A stretch of 64,000 bases of DNA. Origin: Biomphalaria glabrata. Lineage: Eukaryota; Mollusca; Gastropoda; Planorbidae. Where the stretch lies: the NCBI RefSeq assembly GCF_947242115.1, contig NC_074718.1, positions 43,024,699-43,088,698 on the forward strand. The letters run 5' to 3'. The number at the start of each line of letters is the position of its first letter. The first letter of the stretch is position 1. This document shows, piece after piece, positions 1-9,108 of the stretch. The notes below the pieces were generated by a model. It saw nothing but the letters and a program-made list of their open reading frames with translations. It was not told the origin of the DNA and searched no databases. The position numbers and the translations under genes were made by a program.

Positions 1-235
1 GTCCTGCTTGAGGTTTGGACTTATCTTTACCTTGTCACTTAGTCTGTTGGACCGTTCGGGCACCATGCAAGATTTGTCAACCGTCTTTCTCCATTCCTCT
101 CTGTCTTTTGCCTTAGTTAGAGCCTCTTTCAATGACAGGCCCGTCCATTCTTTTATGTTCTCCTACCGCTTTCTCTGTCTGCCTCTTTTTCTTTTTCCTG
201 GTACTGTTCCCTGAAGGAAGGTCTTTGCAAGTCCC
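1..235 (-). mobile_element. LINE ORF2 3'-end fragment
   Basis: Read on the minus strand, the sequence encodes pieces of the C-terminal tail common in invertebrate endonuclease/reverse-transcriptase LINEs: FLQGTVPGKRKRGRQK, then in another frame IKEWTGLSLKEALTKAKD and REEWRKTV. The frame changes and stops show an old, decayed copy. It is cut by the window edge, so its 5' extent is unknown. The clade is not certain; an RTE- or CR1-like element is likely. Confidence 0.6.
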
Positions 236-654
236 GAAGATCTTGTAATATGGCCATAGATTTTTAGCTTGTGTTTTTTTTTTAAAGATAATTAGCAGGT
301 CATCGTGGTTTGAACTGTGACGTACTAATCTCACGTTCTGTAAGGAACCTCCGCATCTTCTAAAACAAGACAAGAGCTAGATAATATAAGATGTAGATCT
401 AGTTTCTAGTCATTCGCCTCGTTACAAGACCTCATACTGACTATAGCACAGGTGTGATATTTATATGTAAACTGAACCAGAAAATATGTTCTCACTTATA
501 TCGCTGTGTCCCTGCTTGTAGATCTATTTTGTTCGCATTCATTTGTTTTGAGTTTAAAAATTATTTAACTTTACCTAAGCCTCGTTTTCAAAACCAGGTT
601 AACGTGTTGATACAAGCAGACGACTTGGAATCATTCAAATACGTTTTGATTTAG

Positions 655-790
655 TTGTTGGGTGGTCGTGTGGTTTGGACTGTCGTCTAAAAGATCCTGA
701 GTTCAATTCGTAGCCTTTTTTGTTTCTATCCTCTACCATCCTGCAGGAGGTTTGGTTGGAGAGTTTTCATATTTGAGGGAACGACCGATA
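655..790 (+). mobile_element. SINE family B, degenerate copy
   Basis: This matches the tRNA-like head found again at 9413, 18438 and 24888: a GGTCGTGTGGTTTGGACTGTC-like A-box side, then a B-box-like GAGTTCAATTCG, then CATCCTGCAGGAGGTTTGG. It is weakly conserved and its 3' tail is mostly lost. Confidence 0.5.
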
Positions 791-856
791 CTTGTGAAGA
801 AAAAAAAAAGAACATTGAATCAAATGAAATTTGTTTGAGATTTAATAAAAGTAGAG

Positions 857-1111
857 CTCCCCTTTCAGACCTTTTGATCTATAGAACAGATGATGTTAAT
901 TAATAATGTTTCTTTGGCCTACAGTTAACGACCAGGGTATCATGTGGCCAGCACAACGACAAATCGCCTTTGCTTTTTTCCCATCTCAAATACACATTAG
1001 AGGGGTCTCCTAAAAATCCCGAAATTCAAAATCCCTAGTCTTCGCCGAAATTCGAAACTAGGACCTGAGGTTCGGAAGCCTAGCGCTTAACTCCCCCGCC
1101 ACCGCGCGCGC
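857..1111 (-). mobile_element. SINE family A
   Basis: This is a near full-length copy of the commonest SINE here, read on the minus strand. It has a tRNA-derived head with a GGTGGC...G box and a TTCGAATTTC B box. The middle reads GCGAAGACTAGGGATTTTG, and the tail runs through TGCTGGCCACATGA to ATCTGTTCTATAGATC and AAGGTCTGAAAGGGG. Compare the better-preserved copies at 3531-3799 and 15802-16048. Confidence 0.8.
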
Positions 1112-1447
1112 ATGGCAAAATGAGCGCAGGGGGAAAATATATTTAAAACCGAAAAAGATGAAAGTCGCCTAATTCTTCCCCATTGGCTACTTGATCTTAA
1201 AGAGAGTCTCTATAGTTAAACACTACTTTGAACATTTTTGCTTTTAATCCTTATATTTCCAGGTTGCAGTTTATATATGACATCTACCAAGATATCAGCA
1301 GCCGTTTGAGACAGGTGCTTCAGTTATCTCTTTGTAACTATATCTATAGCGTTGATGTTTCTTTATGCACGCGGGTCACATCCGGTCCTTGGAAACTTCT
1401 AACACACAAAACGTTTAAGAAATGCACATTGTCCCCAGGATCTACAA

Positions 1448-1645
1448 CAGGGGTTCTCAACCTGTAGATCGCGACCCCTTTGGGGGTCGATTGACGATTT
1501 GCCAGGGCTCGCCTAAGACCATAGAAAATATGGATTGTTTTTGTCTATTCTTCTATTGTTGTATGTGTGTGTGGGGGGGGGGGGTCGCGTCAGAGTGGGT
1601 GATTGTAAAAAGGGGTCGCCGAGCATAAAAGGTTGAGAACCGCTG
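1448..1645 (+). mobile_element. SPIN-like hAT MITE, copy 1
   Basis: This is a 198-bp non-autonomous element. It starts CAGGGGTTCTCAACCTG, ends GGTTGAGAACCGCTG, and carries GGTCGATTGACGATTTGCC and CGCCTAAGACCATAGAAAA inside. These ends and subterminal blocks match, from memory, the SPIN hAT family of vertebrates. The 8-bp flanks do not match each other here, unlike in the other three copies. It contains a G run of about 10 and a short TG repeat. Confidence 0.8.
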
Positions 1646-1879
1646 ATCAAAGTTGGGTACCACTGTGTCAATGTTTTGAGCCAAAGCTCCGAGTCCAAGA
1701 CTTACTGAGTTCATAGGCAGTGCAAAGTATTGCTATAAAACAGTCTGGTATAATGTTTCCACGGCACATCCAAAGGGCGGATGCACACACCCTCACCCCC
1801 CCCCCCCCCAAAAAAAAAGGAAAATTTAAGAAAAGGAACAGAAAGACTATAAGATAATGTATTGGATTCTTTACGAACT

Positions 1880-2013
1880 ACGGAGGCGCGGTGGCTGTAT
1901 GGTATATCTCTTGGCTTCCAAACCGTTAGTCTTGGGATCGACTCCAATTCTGGTGAAACTGGGATTTTACTTACGGGATCTTTAAGGCGCCTCTGAGTCC
2001 ACCAAGCTCTAAT
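1880..2013 (+). mobile_element. SINE family A, 3'-truncated
   Basis: The tRNA-derived head is complete: GGAGGCGCGGTGGCTG and CTCTTGGCTTCCAAACC, then a degenerate B box. It continues through ACTGGGATTTTACTTACGG and CGCCTCTGAGTCCACC and stops abruptly after GCTCTAA. The tail seen in other copies is missing. Confidence 0.8.
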
Positions 2014-2162
2014 TTGTTTCTGATCAGATTCATACAATTTTATTAACTAAAACAGATTGAGTGGCGCTAGATGTGTCTACGAACTTCACTAGATCTATTC
2101 TATATAGGGCAGTGGAGTAATGATTCTTTCCGAAATTCTAGATTAAGTGCATTATATTGTCA

Positions 2163-2205
2163 TCCCTTTTTTAGATAAATATCTCTTTCTTTCTCTGTCT
2201 CTCTT

Positions 2206-2260
<55 letters not shown>

Positions 2261-2275
2261 TCTCCCTCTTTGTTT
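2163..2275. repeat. CT-rich microsatellite
   Basis: An imperfect (CT)n/(TTTCTC)n run. A second short CT-rich block lies at about 2481-2523, on the other side of a SINE. Long ORFs read through the GA strand are low-complexity artefacts. Confidence 0.9.
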
Positions 2276-2329
2276 TCTGTCGCTCGCTCTCGTTTTATCT
2301 TTGCATTAAATTTTTTTTGATTTGCATTC

Positions 2330-2461
2330 TTCGGATGTTCCCTTCGGAGTTGAAGTCTACTTCCTTGTACAAAACTCCCGAAGAACGATGGCAGCTGCCA
2401 GGGTATGAACCCGGGACCATCGAGAAGTCCGAACGACATAAAGCTCGACCAGACAGCCATC
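2330..2461 (-). mobile_element. SINE family B
   Basis: On the minus strand the copy reads TGGCTGTCTGGTCGAGCTTTATG..., then GATGGTCCCGGGTTCATACC, and ends in a tail with GGAAGTAGACTTCAACTCCG. It sits between two CT-rich microsatellite blocks. Confidence 0.65.
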
Positions 2462-2784
2462 TTTCAATACTTATGTCACTTTTCTCTCTTTCTCTCTTTC
2501 TCTCTCTCTCTCATCTTCTCTCTTTCGTATTCCAGTTGTTATCAATTAATAAGACAAAAACTTAATTTTAAGAGACGTTTACAACAGGTCGTCAAATATA
2601 ATAGTCACGTGACTTCCTCAGTAATGGTTTCGTTTAACCCTTTCTCTCCCCTAAAAAAGACACACATCAGTCCATAACTCAAAGTCAAGGATATGAAACT
2701 ACTTCCGCCCCTTTTCACTCTCCAGAACTAACAAATTACATTCGCCTTTTTTTGTCATTACTATGTCTTTCTTTCTTGTATTTC

Positions 2785-2860
2785 AGGATCTTTAGGGCGC
2801 CTCAGCTCTAATGGCGTAAGTTGGGGGTGGGGGTGGGGGGTGGTGGGGGGGGTGGGAGTA
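2785..2860 (+). repeat. SINE A fragment plus G-rich tract
   Basis: A short internal piece of SINE A (GGATCTTTAGGGCGCCTC, AGCTCTAATGG) runs into a GGGGGTGGGGGTGGGGGG tract. The G-rich stretch could form a G-quadruplex; that is inference from base composition. Confidence 0.6.
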
Positions 2861-3091
2861 GAGCCGGTTGCTCGACCTTGACACCATCTGCACTATAGAT
2901 TGCAAGTTCTTGAGGTCTCAAAGCGGAACTTTACTTTATATTAGCCTGTTTACTTACTTGATTATATCCTTCCGTTTTTACGAAATAGATCTGGCGGGAA
3001 AATGTATCTTATGTTTATGTTTTTATTCTTCCATAAAAGTAATGTTGATCTTTTTTTTTCTTTTTAATTTACTGCAATTTAAAAAAAAAAG

Positions 3092-6000
3092 AGCAATGTC
3101 TTCTGGGATACAGAGTCAAACGTCACGCAGTCAGACTGGCAATCCTTCGCACATCCAGAGTGGAACTCGGTCACTCGGGATGTCTACTGGGATCAGGTCA
3201 GACGTGATGTCGAGTGGAATTTAGCCGCACGAGATGGCCGCTGGGATTTGGTCACGCGGGAGGGCGGCTGGAATCCAGTCACTCGAGATGTTGGAACATC
3301 TACAAGACAATTGACTACGTGGTCGGCAACCGAATCATTAGGTAGAGTGGCCTAGTTCGAATCTGTTGCTTGTTACATTAAAATTCTCCGTTTTATTTGT
3401 GTAAATTCTCTGCTTCATTTTAAGTTCTTAGTTTCCTAATGTTCATGGATTCTAACCGCTGGATTAGAGAGGAGGATCATGGCCATGGAGTTGGGACGCT
3501 ACAGAAGGACTCATGTAAAAAAAAAGTCAAGTTCCCCTTTCAGACCTTGTGGTCTATAGAGCAGATGATGTAAAGGTCATCTGTTTTTGTGGCCTACGGT
3601 TAACGAGGGTGTCATGTGGCCAGCACTACGACCAACCGCCTTTACTTTTCCCCAACTAATGTTAGGTACCCATTAAAGCTGGGTGGACTCAGAGGCGCCA
3701 ACGATCCCGAAATGAAAAATCCCAGTCTTCACCAGAATTTGAACCCGGGACCCCCGGTTCAGACACCAAGCGCTATGCCTCTCAGCCACCGCGCCTCCAG
3801 AAGGACTTAAGGTAGATGCGGTAAAAAAAAAATATGTATATATAATATGTCTGGGGTATACACAACAAAGACGTCATCACTACTTTTAAAAAAATACGAA
3901 ACTTTTATTTGGTGATTGGGGGGGGGGGGGGTAACAAAGTAACTGTATTTTTTGTTCAAGTAGTGACCAACCTTGTTCATCCTACACGGTACACATGTCA
4001 CGGGCCGCCTCACAGCTTTAAGATGGTCAAATCCAACGGAACCCTGAGGCCACATTTTGTACTGTGGACAAAAATCTTAAAGGGCCGGAAAGAACGTGCT
4101 GAATATCGCCCGCGGAAAGTAGTTTAAGGATTACTTTTGTAGTGCAGATGAGAACAAAATAGTTGTGTGTGAATTTAATTCATTTTAAAGGTTTGTGTGT
4201 GAAATATGTCCATGTTTTATTCCGCAGATGACCGGGACATCATTGGAGATGCATTGTAAGTTTATTTGTGATAACATTTCTCTTATCTTATAAAATTCAG
4301 ACGTTACTTCAAAACAGAAGATTAAAACGTCCTACAACAATTTTGTTTTAACTGAAACCATGCACTACCAAAAAACATACCAAGAGCAAAAATTACGCTG
4401 GCCTGCATTGGCAAATCTTGGCTTAAACTAGACCAGCGGTTCTCAACCTTTTAAGCTCGGCGACCCCCTTTTACAATCCCTAACTCTGCCGCGACCCCCC
4501 CCCCCCGTACACACACACACAGCAATAGAGGAATAGACAAAAACAAACTTTTTCGATGGTCTTTGGCGACCCCTGGCAAATCGTTAATCGACCCCCAAGG
4601 GGATCGCGACCCACAGGTTTAGAACCTCTGAACTAGACCTTTCGTCATAGAAGGCCTAAACACTAATCTGCCACGTCGCAACATGTGGGCAGCTTAAACC
4701 AATAGCCAGTCGCCACAGGTCTGTACGACGTGGCAACAAGCTATCGGTTTGCACTGCCCACAGGACCTGACGTTACAGATCAGTGGTGAGGCCTTCTACG
4801 ACAAAAGGCCTCGGTTTAAAACGGGTTAAAGAAAAGAAATTTAAATAACAAGAAAGCGAAAACCATTATGTTGGCCTCAGTAATGTGGGAGGATAGCGTT
4901 TGGCCAGGCTTTAAGAATATGATCCCCCCCCCCACTTTACCCAATCGCAAACTACAAGGCTGACCTTGACACACATAAAATTGACTCGTTGGTTCGGGCG
5001 TAATTTCGCAGCTCCAATCAGCTTGTACAACTAAACCGATGTAGGCGTGTTATATTTTAAATAAATAGACCTATAAATAACTTGAACACATTTCTCTTGT
5101 GAACAATAAAACCAATAAAACTTTGATTACACTATACACAGAAATGTGACATTAATATAATGGCAGTGAAATAAACTAATATGACCTATGAACTTAATGA
5201 AACGGATTTAATTGTTTTTGGAATAATTTGTCTAAGCCTAGTAATAGTTGTTTTTTTTAACTTTCTCAGGCGTGACCTGGACTTACAAGCCACTGAAGTG
5301 GACAACAGTTCTTCCCGACCACCTGTGGCGCTGCGGGACTCGGGAGATTGCATTAGATGCTCGATGCATGCTAAAAGGAAAGTTCCCATGATGAAGGTCT
5401 TGTCAGACTCCAAGAAAATGCTTCGGCTACGAGCCAGTAAATCCGCGCACAACCAATCTCTCCAAGTGAACAGAAACACTCACAGAGAACTAGGAATTCA
5501 GGTCAACCTCCCACAATCCCCAAAAGCCGCCAGAAAACGTAGCGAGTCTAGAAATCGGCCAATTTCGTCATCTGGGAGCCCTGTCAGATCCATTGTGCAC
5601 CTATTTGAGAACCCACCTCAAAGCTGTAACTGCACGCCGTCAACTATTTGCCTACATAATGAATGTGTAAAACGTCACGTGGCTTCGCCCTCTAATCGTT
5701 TGATTTCCGAAGGAGATTCCGACGACGAACCGGTTCCGGAAACGCCCTGCGGCGAATTAAAAAATCTCCTAAAGCGTGTCAAAACAAAGCGAATATGTCT
5801 GGACAAACACCACACCTTTTTGCACCGACCACACCTTCACAAAACATTTCAAAGGCAAGCGTCGTTGTTAAAGGGATCCTCCACCAAAAAGAGCAACAAA
5901 TCCTCCAAAAGAATGCGTAAGAGTGAAGATATGGATAAAATAAGTTCTTCGGGGCCATGCAGCAGTGTTTCTCGTTCTCCTGAGGATACTACTTCTGGCG

Positions 6001-6455
6001 CGAGAAAGCGCAAAAGGATGCAGGGAACGATGGAAGCGGAGCAGACGACTTGCATGAGCTTAAAAAAAACTATCGCCACAAGAAACCAAGATGTAACTGT
6101 TTTACCGCAGCGCCAAAACATTTTAGAGACGAACTCTTCAATGCCCCGGTACAAATGGAGCGAGGTGGTCCATAAACAGGTTGCAAGGCGTTTGAATGAA
6201 AGGGACAACTTGACGAAACCAGATGACCAACGAAATCCTCGTGGTGCCGGCGCTAAGTTGACCGGAAGAAGGGTAAACAGTGTTGACACGAAAACGGAAG
6301 CTGGTCATACGAGAAGCCTCAGCGTGCCCAGGGGCAGGTCGACATCCACAGCTAGAACCAAAGACAATAAAATGACCATACGGTCGCTGGTGAAGACATT
6401 GTCCAAGACATCAGGACAAGTCTCAGACACAACAGATGCAAAAAAGAAAAGCTAG
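3092..6455 (+). CDS. Novel W-repeat gene, three predicted exons
   Basis: No family is recognised. The predicted exons are about 3092-3341 (5' boundary uncertain), a 28-nt microexon at 4228-4255 and the long exon 5270-6455 ending in TAG. The phases agree: exon 1 ends with one base and donor GTAGAG. The microexon follows TTCCGCAG, encodes DDRDIIGDA and ends with two bases at donor GTAAGT. The last exon follows a strong CTTTCTCAG acceptor and supplies the missing base. Exon 1 holds nine-residue repeats of the type W[N/D]xVTRDVx. The last exon encodes about 394 residues rich in Ser, Lys and Arg with scattered Cys, without a recognised domain; this suggests a disordered, possibly nuclear protein. 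The ORF alone would begin at ATG 5181 with an apparent membrane helix, but that part overlaps the polypyrimidine tract and is probably intron. Further 5' exons are likely; a weak candidate lies at 1263-1313. Confidence 0.6.
3162..3293 (+). repeat. 27-bp coding tandem repeat (W[N/D]xVTRDVx)
   Basis: About five diverged 27-bp units lie inside predicted exon 1. In the frame without stops each unit starts with TGG (Trp). The later Arg codon varies as CGG, CGT, CGA, CGG, CGA while Arg is kept, and Asp follows in four of five units. Codon-aware divergence of this kind supports translation of this frame. The ATG-containing frame across the same bases reaches a stop inside the repeats. Confidence 0.7.
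3531..3799 (-). mobile_element. SINE family A, full length
   Basis: This is the best preserved minus-strand copy. Its head is GGAGGCGCGGTGGCTGAGAG and the B box GGGTTCAAATTCTGG. The middle reads GAAGACTGGGATTTTTCATT. Its 3' part carries GGCCACATGACACCCTCGTT, ATCATCTGCTCTATAGACC and GGTCTGAAAGGGGAAC. It lies in the predicted first intron of the W-repeat gene. Confidence 0.9.
4400..4840. repeat. Foldback (palindromic) element split by a MITE
   Basis: Positions 4638-4808 form a long imperfect hairpin. The left arm begins CCTTTCGTCATAGAAGGCCT; the complement of the right arm reads CCTTTTGTCGTAGAAGGCCT. The arms are about 80 nt around a short AGGTCTGTAC loop. The similarity continues beyond the hairpin: the bases just before the SPIN-like MITE (GCTTAAACTAGAC) align with the complement of about 4809-4825. 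The MITE therefore entered the left arm of an older foldback element. No ORF is seen. Confidence 0.7.
4434..4630 (-). mobile_element. SPIN-like hAT MITE, copy 2, with TSD
   Basis: A 197-bp copy running from CAGCGGTTCTCAACC to a slightly decayed GGTTTAGAACCTCTG end, in the opposite orientation to copy 1. It is flanked on both sides by the identical 8-mer AACTAGAC (4426-4433 and 4631-4638), the target-site duplication length of hAT transposons. The inner block TCGATGGTCTTTGGCGACC is kept. It is nested in a foldback element. Confidence 0.92.
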
Positions 6456-6638
6456 CGAAGTCTCAGCCAGACACTGAACACCATCAGAAAGACGTGCGGT
6501 CAAAGTGTTCACTTCAGAATACAAGCACATCGCTAAGTCATCATCAGCAAAGGAAGATAAATCAAGGGAAATAATGAAGATAAATCAAGGGAAATAATGA
6601 ATATAAATTATAATGAAGAAACATTATCATCAAGCTTG

Positions 6639-6644
6639 AATAAA
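6639..6644 (+). promoter_or_regulatory. Polyadenylation signal AATAAA
   Basis: AATAAA lies 184 bases after the stop of the W-repeat gene and is followed by a GT/T-rich stretch (TTTTGGGGTTGTTGTTTTT), as expected downstream of a cleavage site. The 3' UTR carries a 24-bp direct duplication at about 6557-6602. Confidence 0.6.
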
Positions 6645-6659
6645 CTTGGACATCATATT

Positions 6660-9108
6660 GTATTTTGGGGTTGTTGTTTTTTTCCCGTTTTAAAAAAGTC
6701 TCAACTTTATTTCTTCATAATTTTTCACTATTAAAAAAAAGATTTCAATGTTGCATTTCTATTTAGACCTACAACCAAAGTATAAATCTTTACATATTTC
6801 AAGTATTTTTTCATTTCGGCTAAGCATATTAAAATTTTTTAATGAAATTCTATCAAAATGTTTAAAATGTTATATCATAATTAATATCACAAGGAAAACG
6901 TGAAACCTAACTTTCAGATGTTTCCCAGCTGCAAGTATGTCTAGGAACACTGCTTTGATTTTTAAAAAATGTTTCAATCGAATCTATTGAATTGGTAGCT
7001 AGCACCGTAATATCAGGAAGCCAACCAACAGCCACTGTTTAACAAATGACAAAATTCTTCAGGCATAAAATATTATTGAAATCTCACGTGTAATTAATGT
7101 AAATTTTGTAAATTGGAAAGTAAATAAATGGCTATTGAGATTTCTGAAGTTGATTATTTTATTTCATTTTTCTGTGAAAGGAGCTCTAACCAAGGTGAAG
7201 GAAATATTACACTGCGACATAAGAAAGTGGGGAGTGGATTACTGTTGGAAAAAACTAAAACTGAAGGAAAAACAAACTAAATACAAACATTATCATTTTT
7301 TTTTATTCCAAACATAAATAGCAAGAAAATAAAACATTTGTCTGATAGATAGACATCACATGAGAAACAAATAACAAAGGGCATCGTTAGGCGTAGTCTT
7401 AAATATTAGACTTTTAAAAAAGCAATTAGTTATACCTGAATTGTATGTAGTATCAAGTAGTGAGTATTTAAAAAAAAATTTAAAAGATTGTCACAAGTCA
7501 TAGTAACAACACTACCCACACAAACACTCAGAATTGTCAGACATTCACTCAGGTTAAAGATGATGACATTGTAAAATTGTCCTTAAAAATATTTAAAGCC
7601 TGCATAGAACATTCTGAAAATTCTCTAACACAGAACCTTCCATATAAATGCCCTCCATGTGGTGGGTCAGAGGAAGTGGTAAATACAATGTCAAATTAAT
7701 TATATTACTTCAATTAGCATCTTATTTTATTTAAGCGCCAATTAATAAAAATTTATTACAATAAACAATTTTCTTCAAATTTTTATATTGAAATCATAAA
7801 CGATTTAGAAATTTAAAAACTTTTTTTTAAAAGTTACTTTAAAAAAAAAAAAAAAAAATTAGTAAAAGAATTTTAAAAACTTTCTATTTTACTATGGCAC
7901 TCAATGAGTTAGTGTGTGTGAGAGAGAGAGAGAGAGAGATAAAAAGAATTGTGTCTTTTCAGTTTTCTATATTTACAACAAACTAAATATTTAAAACCTT
8001 TGTGAATGAATGGGATTAAAAGATGCCATGCGGTTTCACATTTGTTTCATGTCTTCCCATCATTCCCTCTTGATTTAGTAAAACACACAAACTACAAGGA
8101 GGAAACGAAACAAAATTGTGTCACATTTACAGAGTCCATCTCTCAGTAAGTAATTTTTCATTCTGACCTGCTGGTCAAGTGTTCAATTAAAATGAGATCA
8201 AAATGTACCATGAGGATATCAACAAAGTCTTAGTGGTCAGAGGAATGTCCTAGTGTTGTAAAAATATAAATCTAATTGCACTTCAGGTGATCAAAAACAA
8301 ACATATAACAAAAATTATGACAGACAAACAATGATTGTTCCTTGTAAACATCAGACAAATGTTAAATCCAAGTTTTTAAACTATTTCTCAACATTAGGTC
8401 GACAGACCTACTCACATCCACAAGGTCAAATGTTATGTGTTATCATATATTTTTTTTTAGGCAAATTGGAAAGCAAAGTTTAACAATGGGTTTAAACATA
8501 GTCTACATAAATTATTGAGAAGTTTTAACAACTGTTGTTTTCATAAACATAGCCTATATAAAACAAAGTTTCTACAAGATGTCTATCACATATAAGTATA
8601 AGCAACTTGGGATTCTTAAACAGCCAAGACATTTACATTATTGGTAAAGACAGCATTAAAAAATATGCAAACAAGATCCAACTTGATGGCCAGTCTATAT
8701 ATTTCTATGTCTATGATATTTTCTTAAAAAAAAAAAGGGACTGTAATGAAAATACCGGTTTTAGCCAGTCATTGAGGCACAAGATAAACAGAATTAAGTT
8801 AAACATCAAAGTAGTGGTACATACTAAATACCACAAGTGTACATTCAAGTGACACTGAGATATAATCTCAATAGGGACGTGAAATGAACTAATACAAATT
8901 AAGCTCTTCAAATTAGTCTTTTAACGAGTTTTAAATAAATAAATTTTTTATTTTAAAATCTTAAATATTTTTTTTTTTTTTAAATGTTAAACCAGATGAC
9001 AAATAATTCATGGAGAAATTTTAAAGTCAGATAAAAAAAAACAAATAAATTTGTTGGATTAGTTAACAATAAATTGTGTGCAGGTTGAAATGTCGGCTGC
9101 AAAATTGA
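6660..9108. other. AT-rich intergenic region
   Basis: This lies between the convergent 3' ends of the W-repeat gene and ASAH1. It contains homopolymer A/T runs, a short GA repeat near 7920-7940 and only short random ORFs. A minus-strand AATAAA at 8947-8952 could terminate ASAH1. I see no gene or recognisable transposon here. Confidence 0.6.

Noticed and set aside
1263-1313. Possible 51-nt upstream exon (LQFIYDIYQDISSRLRQ) of the W-repeat gene
   Set aside because: It has plausible AG and GT borders but nothing links it by phase or similarity; it is too short to support alone.
5181-5269. N-terminal membrane helix of a single-exon 424-residue protein
   Set aside because: The hydrophobic run is largely translation of TTGTTTTTTTTAACTTTCTC, a textbook polypyrimidine tract before AG, and a phase-compatible upstream exon exists. 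An alternative first exon remains possible.
8607-8911. Overlapping short ORFs on both strands
   Set aside because: Lysine/asparagine-rich translation of AT-rich DNA, without splice borders or similarity.
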